64,000 nucleotides of DNA from NCBI GenBank assembly GCA_049583635.1, contig JBAUWF010000067.1, forward strand, positions 1 to 64,000, given 5' to 3'. The stretch is from Dokdonella_A sp049583635. Lineage in GTDB: Bacteria; Pseudomonadota; Gammaproteobacteria; Xanthomonadales; Rhodanobacteraceae. How positions within the stretch are numbered: the stretch's first letter is position 1; each line of letters begins with the position of its first letter. Below, piece after piece: positions 20,192 through 30,141 of this stretch. Made by a program: the position numbers and the translations under genes. The notes under the pieces were generated by a model that worked only from the letters and a program-made list of their open reading frames with translations, did no database searches and was not told the DNA's origin.

Positions 20192-23083
20192 ATGAGCACG
20201 CCGCCGACACTGCCACGAGCCCTGCTGCGCCTGCTCGATGAGCGCCTCGCGCGACTGGACAGCGCGTGTCGCCAAGCTGGCGTTCCGTTCCACGACGACG
20301 CCGGTGTCAACGAGCGTCTGCAACGCGTGTTGCTGGCGAGCGATTTCGCCTATACCTGTTTTCTCAACGATCCACTGCTGCTCGGGCCGGATCTGGTGCG
20401 CCTCATGGGCGATCCGCGCCATGCCGACGCACGCGCAGGCGCGCTGGCAACCGCGGGCGGCGAAGATACGTTTCGCGCGGAATTGCATCGATTTCGCACG
20501 CGCGAGGCGATCCGGCTGATCTGGCGAGACGTCAATGGCCTGGATCGTGTCGAGGGAACGCTGGCAGGCGCTTCGGTTCTGGCCGAAAGTTGCCTTGCCG
20601 CGACGCTTGGCCAGGTTGAGACGCAGGTTGCGGCTCGTCATGGGCTTGTGCGTTCCGATGCCGGCGCGGTTCAACGACTGGTCGTGCTCGGGCTGGGCAA
20701 GCTCGGCGGCGGGGAGCTGAATTTTTCGTCGGATATCGATCTCGTGTTTGCCTATCCGGAGAACGGCCGCAGCGATGGTGAGCGCACGCTCGAAGCGGAA
20801 CCCTATTTCACGCGAGTGGGCCGGCAACTGGTGACGTTGCTGGCCGAACGTAGCGCCGACGGCTACGCCTATCGCGTCGATCTCAGGCTGCGCCCTTTCG
20901 GCAAGGCCGGGAGACTGGTGCTGTCGTTCGCGGCGATGGAGCTCTACTACCAGCGCGAAGGCCGCGACTGGGAGCGCTACGCATGGATCAAGGCGCGCCC
21001 GGTGGCGGGCGATCGCGCAGCCGGCGCGCGCCTGCTGGAGACTCTGCGTCCGTTCGTGTTTCGCCGTTATCTCGATTACAACGCCTTTGCCGGGCTGCGC
21101 GAAATGAAATCCCTGATTGACGCCCAAGTCGCGCGCAAGGACATGTCCGACCATATCAAGCTCGGTCCCGGCGGTATCCGCGAGATCGAGTTTATCGTGC
21201 AGCTGGTGCAGATGATCCGCGGCGGGCGCGAACCGGCGCTGCGCGTGCGCGGTTTGCTGCCGGCGCTGACCATCTGCGAACAGCGTGGCTACATTCCATC
21301 CGCTGCGGCGCGCGCGTTGCGCGAGGCGTATCGATTCCTGCGGCGTCTGGAAAACCGCTTGCAGATGTTCGACGACCAACAGACCCACGAGTTGCCGGTC
21401 GTTGCGGATGTGCGGGAGCGCATCGCTCTTGCGCTGGATTATACCGACTGGTCCATGCTCGCCCGGGATCTCGATGTACATCGGGCGCGCGTTGCCGAGG
21501 AATTCGCCGCGCTGATGACTCCGGCCGCGCGCGCGCACGTTGCGCAAAGCGAAACACCGTGGCCGGCCTTGTGGCGGCGGCTGTCCAATGACGGCGTGCA
21601 TGCGCCGGATCTGGTTGCGGCCGGTTTCGATCCTCCCGACGACGTCGTTGCCGCCTTGCAAGGCTTGCTCGCAAGCCAGGCGCTGGCGGCGATGTCGGCG
21701 CGTTCGCGCACGCGTCTGGACCGTGTGTTGCCGGCCTTGATGGCCGCGGCGGCCGGCAGCGTTGCTCCGTCGGCCTGTCTGGTGCGCCTGCTCGGACTGG
21801 TGCAGGCGGTGGCGCGACGCGGTGTGTACTTGACCCTGCTGGACGAGCAACCCGCCGCGCTCAGACGGGTGACCGAGGTGTTCGCTCACAGCGCGTTTCT
21901 TGCCGAACACGTCACCCGGCATCCGCTGTTGCTTGACGAGCTGTTCGCCAATCGCTTCGATGGCGCCGAGCCGGAGCGTGCCGATATCGGCGCCGAAATA
22001 GCACGCCGACTTGAAGCATTGCATTCACTCGATCCCGAAGCCGAGATGCTCATCATCCAGGAGGAACGATTGGCCGCTTTGTTCCGCATCGGCCTGGCGT
22101 TCCTCGGGCGGCGTCTCGATGCGGCGGCCTGCGCGCGCGCACTGACCGAGGTGGCGGATGCGGTCATCGTCGCCGTGCTTGCCATTGCGGAGCGCGACCT
22201 GTTGTCGAGTCACGGACGTCTGGAGGGCTATCTTGGGGATGGCGCCGGTCTTGCGGTCATCGGCTACGGCAGCTTCGGTGGTCGCGAGCTGGGTTTCAGT
22301 TCCGACCTCGATCTCGTTTTCATCTACGACGGCGCGCTGGCGAGCGCCGAATCGGACGGTGGCAAGTCGCTCGACGGCACGCGTTACTATGCGCGCCTCG
22401 CGCAGCGCGTCATTCATCTGTTGACGCTGCCGACCCACGCCGGCAAGCCGTACGAGATCGATCTGCGGCTGCGGCCAGAGGGCGGCGTCGGACTGCTGGT
22501 CACCGCGCTCGATGCCTACACAGCCTACCAGCGCGATCGTGCGCGCACTTGGGAGCATCAGGCGCTGGTGCGCGCACGCGCCGTAGCCGGTGACGGCACC
22601 ATCGCACGCCGCTTCAGCGACTCCCGTGCGGAACTGCTGAGCGTGCGACGTGACGCCCCCCCCCTGTGCGCCGAGATCGTCGCGATGCGCGCGCGCTGGC
22701 GCGAAGAGCGCGATCGCAGCAACGCAGCGTTGCTTGATCTCAAGCACGGTGGCGGCGCGCTGGTCGATATCGAATTCCTGCTGCAGGCACTCGTGCTGGT
22801 GTACGCGTGCGACTTTCCGGCCCTGCTCGACAACGGCGACAACGCTGCGTTGATTGCAGCGGCCGCGAAACTCGGAGTGCTGACCGATGTACAAGCCGCG
22901 GATCTCGCGCGTGCGCACGCGCTGCTGCTTGATCGCGCGCTCGGCTGCACGCTCGACGCGCGCTCGCGTGTGGTGCCGCGCACGGCGGAACTCGACCGCG
23001 AGACTCAGGCAGTGCTGAGCATCGCGCGCGCACATGGACTCGATTTCAATGGTTCCCCTCGTCTGCCGACGAGTAATCGTTGA
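20192..23083 (+). CDS. glnE: Glutamine synthetase adenylyltransferase / adenylyl-removing enzyme
   Basis: A 963-residue, two-headed enzyme that adds AMP to glutamine synthetase when nitrogen is plentiful and removes it when nitrogen is short, controlled by PII. It has two nucleotidyltransferase domains. The N-terminal one has GLGKLGGGELNFSSDIDLVF near residue 166 (removing activity). The C-terminal one has GYGSFGGRELGFSSDLDLVF near 690 (transfer activity). Both keep the D-x-D pair that binds metal. Length matches the family. The ATG at 20192 lacks a clear ribosome binding site. Neither glutamine synthetase nor PII genes are in the window. Confidence 0.97.
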   Translation: MSTPPTLPRALLRLLDERLARLDSACRQAGVPFHDDAGVNERLQRVLLASDFAYTCFLNDPLLLGPDLVRLMGDPRHADARAGALATAGGEDTFRAELHRFRTREAIRLIWRDVNGLDRVEGTLAGASVLAESCLAATLGQVETQVAARHGLVRSDAGAVQRLVVLGLGKLGGGELNFSSDIDLVFAYPENGRSDGERTLEAEPYFTRVGRQLVTLLAERSADGYAYRVDLRLRPFGKAGRLVLSFAAMELYYQREGRDWERYAWIKARPVAGDRAAGARLLETLRPFVFRRYLDYNAFAGLREMKSLIDAQVARKDMSDHIKLGPGGIREIEFIVQLVQMIRGGREPALRVRGLLPALTICEQRGYIPSAAARALREAYRFLRRLENRLQMFDDQQTHELPVVADVRERIALALDYTDWSMLARDLDVHRARVAEEFAALMTPAARAHVAQSETPWPALWRRLSNDGVHAPDLVAAGFDPPDDVVAALQGLLASQALAAMSARSRTRLDRVLPALMAAAAGSVAPSACLVRLLGLVQAVARRGVYLTLLDEQPAALRRVTEVFAHSAFLAEHVTRHPLLLDELFANRFDGAEPERADIGAEIARRLEALHSLDPEAEMLIIQEERLAALFRIGLAFLGRRLDAAACARALTEVADAVIVAVLAIAERDLLSSHGRLEGYLGDGAGLAVIGYGSFGGRELGFSSDLDLVFIYDGALASAESDGGKSLDGTRYYARLAQRVIHLLTLPTHAGKPYEIDLRLRPEGGVGLLVTALDAYTAYQRDRARTWEHQALVRARAVAGDGTIARRFSDSRAELLSVRRDAPPLCAEIVAMRARWREERDRSNAALLDLKHGGGALVDIEFLLQALVLVYACDFPALLDNGDNAALIAAAAKLGVLTDVQAADLARAHALLLDRALGCTLDARSRVVPRTAELDRETQAVLSIARAHGLDFNGSPRLPTSNR

Positions 23084-23177
23084 AGTCGGAGCCCTCTATC
23101 TTTCCGCTCGGGTCTGCGCTCAAAGCGGGACAGGGTTTGGGCGACGTATGCCAAGAGTCTCCTGCGGGTCTCTGGCG

Positions 23178-24170
23178 CTAATGCGCTCGGCTCGCTTGAG
23201 CGTCGACAAATGCACGCCAGCGCTCGCGCACCAGTTCGGCCACTGCGGCGGTTTCGGCGAGCGGCAACGGCAGTGCGGAGGGACTTGCATCGTCGATGCG
23301 TCTCAGATGGCCGCTTGCGGCAAGTTCGGCGTGGAATGCCGCGAGCTTACCGCGGACTGGACGCGGCGCGAACGTATACACCGGCTTGCCGGTCGCGCAC
23401 GCTTCCGAGATCAGGTTGACCGAGTCGGGGGTTACGATGATGCGGTCCGCCCATGCAATAAAGCCCGCATACGGATTCTCGCCGTTCGCGGAACCGGCCC
23501 AGAACGCACCGGGAAACGCGGCGAAGGCGGTGCGCAGGCGATCACTCATGCGCTGCGGCGTGCGGCGCGAAGTGGTGACGAGAAAGCTGCCGCCATCGGT
23601 CCCATGCCATGCGGCCATGCGCGCAAGCAGAGCATCGAAGTACGCATCGTCCAGGCGTTGCGCACGATTGCTTGCGCCGATCAGCACCGCGCGTCGCGGC
23701 GCCGGCAATGCGGCCAGGTTCGCAAAGCGGGTTCTTCCGGCGACGAGCCAGTCGGGATCGATCGGGTTGAGTGCGCCGATAGTGGTGATGACGTTGGCTG
23801 CGCGAAGTGCATCGTGGCGCGGGGCAATGACGATGTCGAAATGCGCCGGGTCGATGCGCGGATCGAGAATCTGGACCGTGAAGCAGCGCGCTTGGCTCTC
23901 TTCACGCAACACGCGCGTCAATAACGCGGCCTGACGGCCACAGCCGATGGCGAGCGCGGGCACTGATGCAGGCAGCCGGTTGCCTTGCGTTGTCCGCATC
24001 ACATTGCGCGCACCCGCAACGAAGCGAGGCGCGAGCCAGCGCCATGGGGCGCGTATGCGGATGTCGAGCAAACGCGGCTCGATCTTCATTGCGCGAGCGA
24101 GCGCCCGCACCTGACGCGCGTTGCCTGCGCTGCCGTCGCTGATGGCCCAGCAGTCCTGCGGATCGTTCAT
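23178..24170 (-). CDS. ELM1/GtrOC1 family protein
   Basis: A 330-residue cytoplasmic protein of the family named after plant mitochondrial fission factor ELM1. It starts with the family opening MNDPQDCWAISDGSAGNARQ, has VPALAIGCGRQAALLTR, and ends with a GT-B-like nucleotide-sugar region (ADRIIVTPDSVNLISEACATGKPVY). In bacteria the family is thought to act in glycan synthesis, often beside LPS genes. Here lipid A and LPS genes follow within 6 kb. The ATG at 24170 gives the family start; the frame stays open upstream into the region before yceI. Confidence 0.85.
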   Translation of the reverse strand: MNDPQDCWAISDGSAGNARQVRALARAMKIEPRLLDIRIRAPWRWLAPRFVAGARNVMRTTQGNRLPASVPALAIGCGRQAALLTRVLREESQARCFTVQILDPRIDPAHFDIVIAPRHDALRAANVITTIGALNPIDPDWLVAGRTRFANLAALPAPRRAVLIGASNRAQRLDDAYFDALLARMAAWHGTDGGSFLVTTSRRTPQRMSDRLRTAFAAFPGAFWAGSANGENPYAGFIAWADRIIVTPDSVNLISEACATGKPVYTFAPRPVRGKLAAFHAELAASGHLRRIDDASPSALPLPLAETAAVAELVRERWRAFVDAQASRAH

Positions 24171-24330
24171 GCGGCAGACATCGGCTGTGTGGAAAGCAGT
24201 GAGGGCATCGACTGGCGCGCCGGATTGCAGGGGTGTATTGATTGTGCCGTGTTTTGCCCCACATCGTTGCAAGTAATCGCCGACGCTTTCGACCAAGCCC
24301 TCAACCGCTCTCAACCGGAGACAGCCCACC

Positions 24331-24918
24331 ATGATTCGAAGCCTCGCGTTCGGAATGCTCACATTGGCCAGCGCTTCTGTACTCGCTGCACCTGAAACCT
24401 ATACGCTCGATCCGAACCATACGCAGACCTTGTTCACCTGGAACCACTTCGGATTCTCCAATCCGACCGCGAATTTCAATCAGGTCAACGGCACGCTGGT
24501 GTTCGACGCGGCCGATCCGGCCAAGTCCTCGGTGGACGTGACCATTCCGGTGGCAAGCATCGATACGCACGTGCCCGCGCTGGACGAACACTTGAAGCAG
24601 GCCGATTTCTTCGACGCCGTGAAGTATCCGACCATCACGTTCAAGAGCACACACGTGGAGCCCGGCAACAAGCCGGACACCTTCAAGGTGACCGGTAACC
24701 TGACGGTGCATGGGGTGACCAAGCCGGTCATCCTGCTGGCGACCTTGAACAAGCGCGGCGAGCACGCGATGCGCAAGGCGCCCGCGATCGGCTTCGACGC
24801 GACGACCACGCTCAAGCGCAGCGATTTCGGTCTCGGTGCCTATGTGCCGGCAGTCAGCGACGCGGTCCATGTGCATGTCACGACCGAGGCGATCGACACT
24901 GCAGCTGCGAAAAAATGA
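24331..24918 (+). CDS. YceI family periplasmic protein
   Basis: A 195-residue protein with a signal peptide cut after VLAA (about residue 20). The mature protein has the YceI pattern: YTLDPNHTQTLFTWNHFGFSN at the start, then DVTIPVASIDTH, a helix with LDEHLKQADFFDAVKYPTITF, and VTGNLTVHGVTKPV. YceI proteins form a lipocalin-like barrel that binds a long polyisoprenoid. Its ribosome binding site GGAGA lies just upstream. It is divergent from the ELM1-family gene. Confidence 0.95.
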   Translation: MIRSLAFGMLTLASASVLAAPETYTLDPNHTQTLFTWNHFGFSNPTANFNQVNGTLVFDAADPAKSSVDVTIPVASIDTHVPALDEHLKQADFFDAVKYPTITFKSTHVEPGNKPDTFKVTGNLTVHGVTKPVILLATLNKRGEHAMRKAPAIGFDATTTLKRSDFGLGAYVPAVSDAVHVHVTTEAIDTAAAKK

Positions 24919-24935
24919 GCGCGAACCTTGCTGGC

Positions 24936-24962
24936 AGCTTCTTCCGCTGGCGGGGAGAAGCT
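24936..24962 (+). terminator. Hairpin after yceI-family gene
   Basis: AGCTTCTtcCGC pairs with GCGgggAGAAGCT across a two-base loop, and CTTTC follows. It begins 17 nt after the stop codon and lies between convergent genes. The T-run is short, so termination is likely but not certain. Confidence 0.5.
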
Positions 24963-25023
24963 CTTTCGACGGAAAAGCTGATCAGCGTTTGCGGTCCGGA
25001 TCGAACAGGGTGCCCATAGCGTC

Positions 25024-26280
25024 TCAGCCTTTCTTTAGACCCTGATTCTTCAGCGCCTCGAGCCCAGCGAGGTTCAGGCTCGCCACGGCAGCCTTGATCT
25101 CGTCGATGCTGTCGGCGTCGCCCGATACTTTCACGGCGAAGCGGTCGCCGAGCACGATGCCGTATTCGCCATGATGGGTCTGGTTGTCCCAGCTTTCGTT
25201 GATTAGCCGGCCGTTGTCCTTGTAGGTCTTGTCGTAGCCGTGGTCGGTTTCCTTGTCGCTTTCGACACCGACCCAGCCGGCCAGCGCCATGATGCCCTTG
25301 GCGCCGCCCATGTCGGTGATTTCGAGATGGAGATTCTTGTGTGCGCCATCCGAATAATTTGCCTTGGCCTCGGAGATCTGCATGCCGAGCGCGCCGTTGC
25401 GTTCGGCGGAAAGATCGGTGCGCTTCAAACCGGCCAGGGTTTCCGGCACGAATGGCTTGAGCTGCGCGGGCGCGAGCGCTTCAACTCGATCTCCACCGCC
25501 CATCAAGGTGCCGAGCATCTTGCCGGTAGCTGTGGCCTGGGCGTTCGCATCGCCTGATTTCTTCGCCGCATCCATTTCCTTGCCGGCCTTTTCCATGCTC
25601 TGGCCCAGGGCTGCAAGACGGCCGAGCGGGCTGCTCTGATCGATCGTTACATCACCCGAGCTGTCCGGCTGGCTCGCGCCGAGCCCGCTCATGGAGGCGC
25701 TTGTACCGACTGTCGCTGCGATGACAAGGCCGACAATCCAGCTCAACACGATTGCGATGACGACACTGGCGACGGTGTAGCCGGCGGTCTTGTCGACCGG
25801 GCATTTCATCGTGTGCGGCAGACCGAGATACAAGAGGTAAATGCTGTAGATGCCGCCGGCAAGGAGGATCAGCCACCACAACCACGGGACGAGATAGCCG
25901 ATCCCTGCGACCCAGCCCGCAGTCCACGCATAGGTGACCGCTTTCAATGCTTCGAGGCGGTTTTTCTGGCCACCGAAACTCGACGCCAGCGCGTCGACGA
26001 TCAAAGCCATGATGTAGACCAGTACCAGACTCAAAGCATAGGTCACAATCATGTGGCCGATACCCGCGCCGATCGGCACCCGCACGTGAATGCCGAAGGC
26101 GCCGTAACCGATCAGGCTCGACTTGATGAAACTGAAAACCGCCGGGATCGCCGCCAGCCAGAGAATGTAGCCGGTGTAGAGGCCGGCCACCGTTTCCGGT
26201 TCCGCTGCGATCAGCGGCCACTCGCTTCTGGGCGTGGTCAGGATGTTCTTGACGCGCGTGATCAATTTGCTGAAATCCAT
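25024..26280 (-). CDS. Yip1 family membrane protein
   Basis: A 418-residue protein. The N-terminal 200 residues hold five hydrophobic helices of the Yip1 domain (FSKLITRVKNILTTPRSEWP is the usual opening). The C-terminal half is a soluble, Lys/Asp-rich region that ends in GLEALKNQGLKKG and has no family I recognise. The start at 26280 is supported by GGGGAG about 8 nt upstream; the frame extends five codons further without one. Bacterial Yip1 proteins have no settled function. Confidence 0.85.
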   Translation of the reverse strand: MDFSKLITRVKNILTTPRSEWPLIAAEPETVAGLYTGYILWLAAIPAVFSFIKSSLIGYGAFGIHVRVPIGAGIGHMIVTYALSLVLVYIMALIVDALASSFGGQKNRLEALKAVTYAWTAGWVAGIGYLVPWLWWLILLAGGIYSIYLLYLGLPHTMKCPVDKTAGYTVASVVIAIVLSWIVGLVIAATVGTSASMSGLGASQPDSSGDVTIDQSSPLGRLAALGQSMEKAGKEMDAAKKSGDANAQATATGKMLGTLMGGGDRVEALAPAQLKPFVPETLAGLKRTDLSAERNGALGMQISEAKANYSDGAHKNLHLEITDMGGAKGIMALAGWVGVESDKETDHGYDKTYKDNGRLINESWDNQTHHGEYGIVLGDRFAVKVSGDADSIDEIKAAVASLNLAGLEALKNQGLKKG

Positions 26281-26477
26281 GATACGACTCCCCATCGTGA
26301 TGGAAAGATATGTCGTGTCGTCATGTGGTGACGAGCGGCCATTCTAGGCCAAGATCGCGTGCATTGTGGCGCAGTATCGTACCCGGCTTCGTGCGCTTGC
26401 GCACGTCGATGGCGTGACCGGGTTGGCGCATGTGTGCCCTGCTAGACTGTGTCGCTTTCAGCGCCGGAAATCCAGCC

Positions 26478-26687
26478 ATGCCGCGATCCGATCCCGCAGC
26501 GCAAGAACCTGTTCAGGCCAATGCCGAAAACCGTTATCGCGTAACGAATGCCGACTTGCCGCTGAGCTGCCCGATGCCCGGTATGTCATTGTGGAATTCG
26601 CATCCCAAGGTGTATCTGCCGATTGCCGATCAGGGCGGTCACGCACGATGTCCGTACTGCGGGGCCGAATTCGATCTTGAAGGTTAG
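26478..26687 (+). CDS. Small zinc-finger protein (zf-CHCC type)
   Basis: A 69-residue protein. Its core NRYRVTNADLPLSCPMPGMS then WNSHPKVYLPI and GGHARCPYCGAEF has the C...H...C-x-x-C ligand set of the zf-CHCC domain, which also occurs in the complex I subunit NDUFS6. The four ligands (Cys, His, Cys, Cys) are all present. The gene sits just before a glycosyltransferase gene with a 7-nt gap, as it often does in this order beside envelope genes. Its cellular role is unknown. Confidence 0.85.
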   Translation: MPRSDPAAQEPVQANAENRYRVTNADLPLSCPMPGMSLWNSHPKVYLPIADQGGHARCPYCGAEFDLEG

Positions 26688-26694
26688 ACGACCC

Positions 26695-27807
26695 GTGGGG
26701 CAGCGCCGCCTGACGGTTGTGCAGCTGATCCCCGCGCTCGAATCGGGCGGGGCGGAGCGTTCTGCCTTGGAGGTAGCCCAGGCGCTGTGCGCGGCGCACC
26801 ATCGATCGATCGTGGTATCCGCGGGTGGACGAATGCTGCCGCGACTGCTTGAGCAAGGCAGCGAGCATGTGACCCTGCCGATCGGGCACAAATCACCCGG
26901 CAGCTTGCGCCATGTTGCGGCGTTACGCCGGCTCATGGTCGAATCCGGCGCCGACATCGTGCACGCGCGCTCGCGTTTGCCGGCCTGGCTCGGGCGCATG
27001 GCGATGACCGGGCTCGCCTCGCCGCCGCATTTTCTGACCACGATGCACGGCCTTAATGCGCCCGGCTGGTACAGCGCCGTCATGGTGCGGGGCGAACGCG
27101 TCATCTGCGTCTCCAACACCGTGCGCGATCACATATTGCATTACTACCCGCGAACCGACCCGAACCGCCTGGTATTGATTCCGCGCGGGATCGATCCGAC
27201 CGCATTTCCGTTCGGTTATCGCCCGGACGACGAGTGGCGGCAGCGGTTTTTCGACGAATTTCCACAGCTCGGCGATGCCCCGCTGCTGACCTTGCCGGGA
27301 CGTGGCACACGGCTCAAAGGCCATGCGCACGCCATCAAGCTGCTGGCTGCGCTCAAGGCGCGTGGTATCGAGACCAGGCTGCTGCTGCTCGGCGCGCGTG
27401 AGGTCGGACGCGAGGCTTATGTTGGCGAGCTCGAACGGCAGGCCCGCACACTCGGTGTTGCCGACGATGTCATGATCAGCCCGCCGCGCGACGATGTACG
27501 CGATGTTTACGCCGTGTCCGATCTGGTCTTGCAGCTTTCCGACAAGCCCGAATCATTCGGTCGCACCGTGATCGAGGCATTGGCGCTATGCCGCCCGGTG
27601 CTCGGCTTCGCCCACGGCGGTGTCGGCGAATTGCTGGCCGAGCTGTATCCGGCTGGTCGCGTGCCGGCCGGTGATGACGCAAGGCTCGTCGAACGCGCCG
27701 CCGAACTGTTGCGCCTGGCGCCGCCGATCGCACCACTGAAGCGTTATCAACTGGTCGACATGCAGCAGGCCACGCTGAACCTGTATTCGCAGATTACCGA
27801 CGTGTGA
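26695..27807 (+). CDS. Family 4 glycosyltransferase
   Basis: A 370-residue GT-B glycosyltransferase. Near the start LTVVQLIPALESGGAERSALE is the usual donor-side opening, and KPESFGRTVIEALALCRPVLGF near residue 300 has the E-x7-E nucleotide-sugar motif (Glu in ESFG, Glu in IEAL). I chose the GTG at 26695 because it follows the zinc-finger stop and is preceded by GAAGG; the frame is open inside the earlier gene to 26623. It probably adds a sugar to LPS core or another envelope glycan. The O-antigen ligase gene begins 6 nt after it, so they form one operon. Confidence 0.88.
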   Translation: MGQRRLTVVQLIPALESGGAERSALEVAQALCAAHHRSIVVSAGGRMLPRLLEQGSEHVTLPIGHKSPGSLRHVAALRRLMVESGADIVHARSRLPAWLGRMAMTGLASPPHFLTTMHGLNAPGWYSAVMVRGERVICVSNTVRDHILHYYPRTDPNRLVLIPRGIDPTAFPFGYRPDDEWRQRFFDEFPQLGDAPLLTLPGRGTRLKGHAHAIKLLAALKARGIETRLLLLGAREVGREAYVGELERQARTLGVADDVMISPPRDDVRDVYAVSDLVLQLSDKPESFGRTVIEALALCRPVLGFAHGGVGELLAELYPAGRVPAGDDARLVERAAELLRLAPPIAPLKRYQLVDMQQATLNLYSQITDV

Positions 27808-27813
27808 GGAACG

Positions 27814-29091
27814 GTGCGCGCGCCTCTGCCTACCTACTGGCCTCCGGCATTGTCCGACTGGCGTGTACTTGTCGTGCTCGCCGTAATGGTCCTTTTGCCG
27901 GTCGGGCGCGCCGCGGAACTGCCCATAGCGATCGGCGCGATCGCGGCGTTTGTGCTGCTGTGCACCCGACGACGCGCGCTGTTTCGATCGCCCGGCGCAT
28001 GGCTCTTGTTGTCATTGTTCGCTTGCTACTGGGTTCCCGCGCTGCTTTCAACTATCGGCGCCGTCGCACCGATGAAGACCTGGTCCACGGTTGCGGCAAG
28101 TCTGCGTTTCCTGCCGTTCGCGTTGTTCGCGCTGGTTGCCCTGAGCGCCCACTCGATGTGGCGCCCGCTGATCGCATCGATCGGTATCGTCGTACTCGTC
28201 TGGCTACTCGACGCCTGGATGCAGATGCTCACCGGTTTCAGTCTTGGCGGCGCGGCGGGACCGGAGCGCTTTTCCGGCGTGTTCGGTGCCGACAATCTGA
28301 AGCTCGGGCCGGTGCTGGCGACGCTGTCGCCTTTCGTGCTGCTTGCCGCACGCGCGCGTTACGGTCGAAGTGGCCTTGCTGTGGCTTTCATCGTGCTGCT
28401 GGTGCCGATTCTGCTGGCCGGATCGCGCGCGGCGTGGGTTTCCTTCGGGCTGGTCATGGTCATGATCGCTTGGCAGGAGACGCGAAACTGGCCGCAATTC
28501 CTGGTCATCTCGGCGCTGGCTGTCGGCTGCGCACTCACTGGAGGAGTGATTGCCCTGATCAATTCGCATCGATTCGATGCGCGTTGGGATCGTAGCCTGC
28601 TCGCGCTTGACGGAACCTTCCAGAGCGTAGATGAAGCGTCGGCAGGCCGCCTCAGTATCTGGCGCGACGCTTTGGCGATGAGTCGGGCACACCCGCTAAC
28701 CGGCGTCGGCGTGCGAGGCTTCCGCTACGCCTATCCGGACTACGCGACGCCGGGCGATCGCTTTGTCGATCGCGACAGTGGTACCGGCGCCTTGCATGCG
28801 CACCAGATCGTGCTCGAGATACTCAGCGAGACCGGCGTGTTCGGGCTCATGTTGTGGTTGGCTGGCGCATTTCTGGCGATCCATGCGTGGTCTCGCGCGA
28901 ACCCGATCGCACGCGAGCGGGCGCGGGCGCCCGCGCTGGCGTTGGTCGCCATGTGTTTTCCGGTCAACAGCCACTTCGCATTCTATTCGGCCTGGTGGGG
29001 CCTGTTGTTCTGGTGGCTAGTCGCGCTGTACTGCGCCGCGCTCGGCGCGCAAGAGCGAGCGTCGAGAGAAGAGGGTAAGGGCTGGGGGTGA
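27814..29091 (+). CDS. O-antigen ligase family protein
   Basis: A 425-residue protein with about ten to twelve membrane helices. The long periplasmic loop with WRDALAMSRAHPLTGVGVRGFRYAYPDY has the conserved R and H-P-L-x-G-x-G of the Wzy/WaaL family. The enzyme ligates O-antigen, or another polymer, to lipid A-core in the periplasm. The start is GTG with GAGGA just upstream. It is the last gene of the zinc-finger, glycosyltransferase, ligase group. Polymerase and ligase are hard to tell apart from sequence alone. Confidence 0.85.
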   Translation: MRAPLPTYWPPALSDWRVLVVLAVMVLLPVGRAAELPIAIGAIAAFVLLCTRRRALFRSPGAWLLLSLFACYWVPALLSTIGAVAPMKTWSTVAASLRFLPFALFALVALSAHSMWRPLIASIGIVVLVWLLDAWMQMLTGFSLGGAAGPERFSGVFGADNLKLGPVLATLSPFVLLAARARYGRSGLAVAFIVLLVPILLAGSRAAWVSFGLVMVMIAWQETRNWPQFLVISALAVGCALTGGVIALINSHRFDARWDRSLLALDGTFQSVDEASAGRLSIWRDALAMSRAHPLTGVGVRGFRYAYPDYATPGDRFVDRDSGTGALHAHQIVLEILSETGVFGLMLWLAGAFLAIHAWSRANPIARERARAPALALVAMCFPVNSHFAFYSAWWGLLFWWLVALYCAALGAQERASREEGKGWG

Positions 29092-29217
29092 GGGCGCGGA
29101 AACCTTTGCGCACGCGTAAGCTGGAAAATTCGAAAAAGCGCTCTCGTCGCGAGATCGCCGTCGCGCTTTGCGTCGCAATCCTTCGTGCCCCCTTCTCTCA
29201 GCGCTCGGCTCTCGGCC

Positions 29218-30141
29218 CTACCGATACAACGGCGGCGTACCGACCGGCCGCGTCTTGAAACGTTTGTGCATCCACAGATATTGCGTCGGGGCCTCGCGGA
29301 CCATCTGCTCGATGTACAGGTTCACGCGCGCGGTGTCGTTCGCGGCATCGGCGCTCGGGAAGTCGGCCATCGGCGGCTCCAGGCGCAATGCGTAGCCGCC
29401 TTCGGGCAGCCGTTGGTGGAAAAACGGAATTACCAAGGCGTCAGAAAGCCGGGCCAGGTGATGGGTCGCAGTGATCGTCGCGGCGGGCACACCGAAGAAC
29501 GGCGCGAATACCGAGTCCTTGCCGCGCATGTCCTGATCCGGTGCGTACCAGATGATACCGCCGGCCTTCAGGTAGCGGACGCAAGCGCGGATCTCGTTCT
29601 TGGCAAACATCGCATCCGCGTAGGCCAATCGCGCGCGTTTGATCGCCCATTCAAACGCGGCGTGCGTATGCGCACGGTACATTCCGGCGATGCGCAGGCG
29701 TTGCGATAGCAGACGGGCGCACAGTTCCAGATGTGAAAAATGCGCACCAACCAACAATACGCCGCGGCCTTGCGCGCGTGCGAACTTGAGATGCTCAAGC
29801 CCTTCTATGTTGACAGGAATGCGTGCGACAGCGTGTGCCGAGCCGAGCCACGCGAATGCAAACTCGACCAGCATCCGGCCGGAATCGCGCAGGTTGGCTT
29901 TGAGCATGTGCGCCCGCGCACTCGAATCGAGTTGCGGAAAGCACAGTTCGAGATTGCGTGCGGCAATGTCGCGCCGTTCCGTGAGCAGGCGCTCGGCGAG
30001 CCAACCCAGGGTTTTGGCGAGACGCATCAACCACCGGTAGGGCAGTCGCGCGATGAGCCAGATGGCGGCCAGACCAATCCACGCCGGCCAATGGCGTGGT
30101 GCGAGCAGTGCGTAGTGAAACGGTGGCACCCGTTGCGACAT
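29218..30141 (-). CDS. lpxL: Lipid A biosynthesis lauroyl/acyl transferase
   Basis: A 307-residue inner-membrane enzyme that moves an acyl chain onto the Kdo-lipid A precursor. A membrane helix lies at about 18-35. The catalytic H-x4-E motif is present as H134 and E139 in GAHFSHLEL, only two positions from H132/E137 in E. coli LpxL, and the length (306 there) matches. The start at 30141 fits the family; the open frame upstream does not. It is convergent with the O-antigen ligase gene and divergent from waaA, which makes the acceptor for its product. It could be LpxM or LpxP, so the symbol is tentative. Confidence 0.85.
   Translation of the reverse strand: MSQRVPPFHYALLAPRHWPAWIGLAAIWLIARLPYRWLMRLAKTLGWLAERLLTERRDIAARNLELCFPQLDSSARAHMLKANLRDSGRMLVEFAFAWLGSAHAVARIPVNIEGLEHLKFARAQGRGVLLVGAHFSHLELCARLLSQRLRIAGMYRAHTHAAFEWAIKRARLAYADAMFAKNEIRACVRYLKAGGIIWYAPDQDMRGKDSVFAPFFGVPAATITATHHLARLSDALVIPFFHQRLPEGGYALRLEPPMADFPSADAANDTARVNLYIEQMVREAPTQYLWMHKRFKTRPVGTPPLYR

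Noticed and set aside
19985..22024. 679-codon open frame on the minus strand opposite glnE
   Set aside because: The plus strand encodes a complete GlnE; the antisense product has no recognisable domain.
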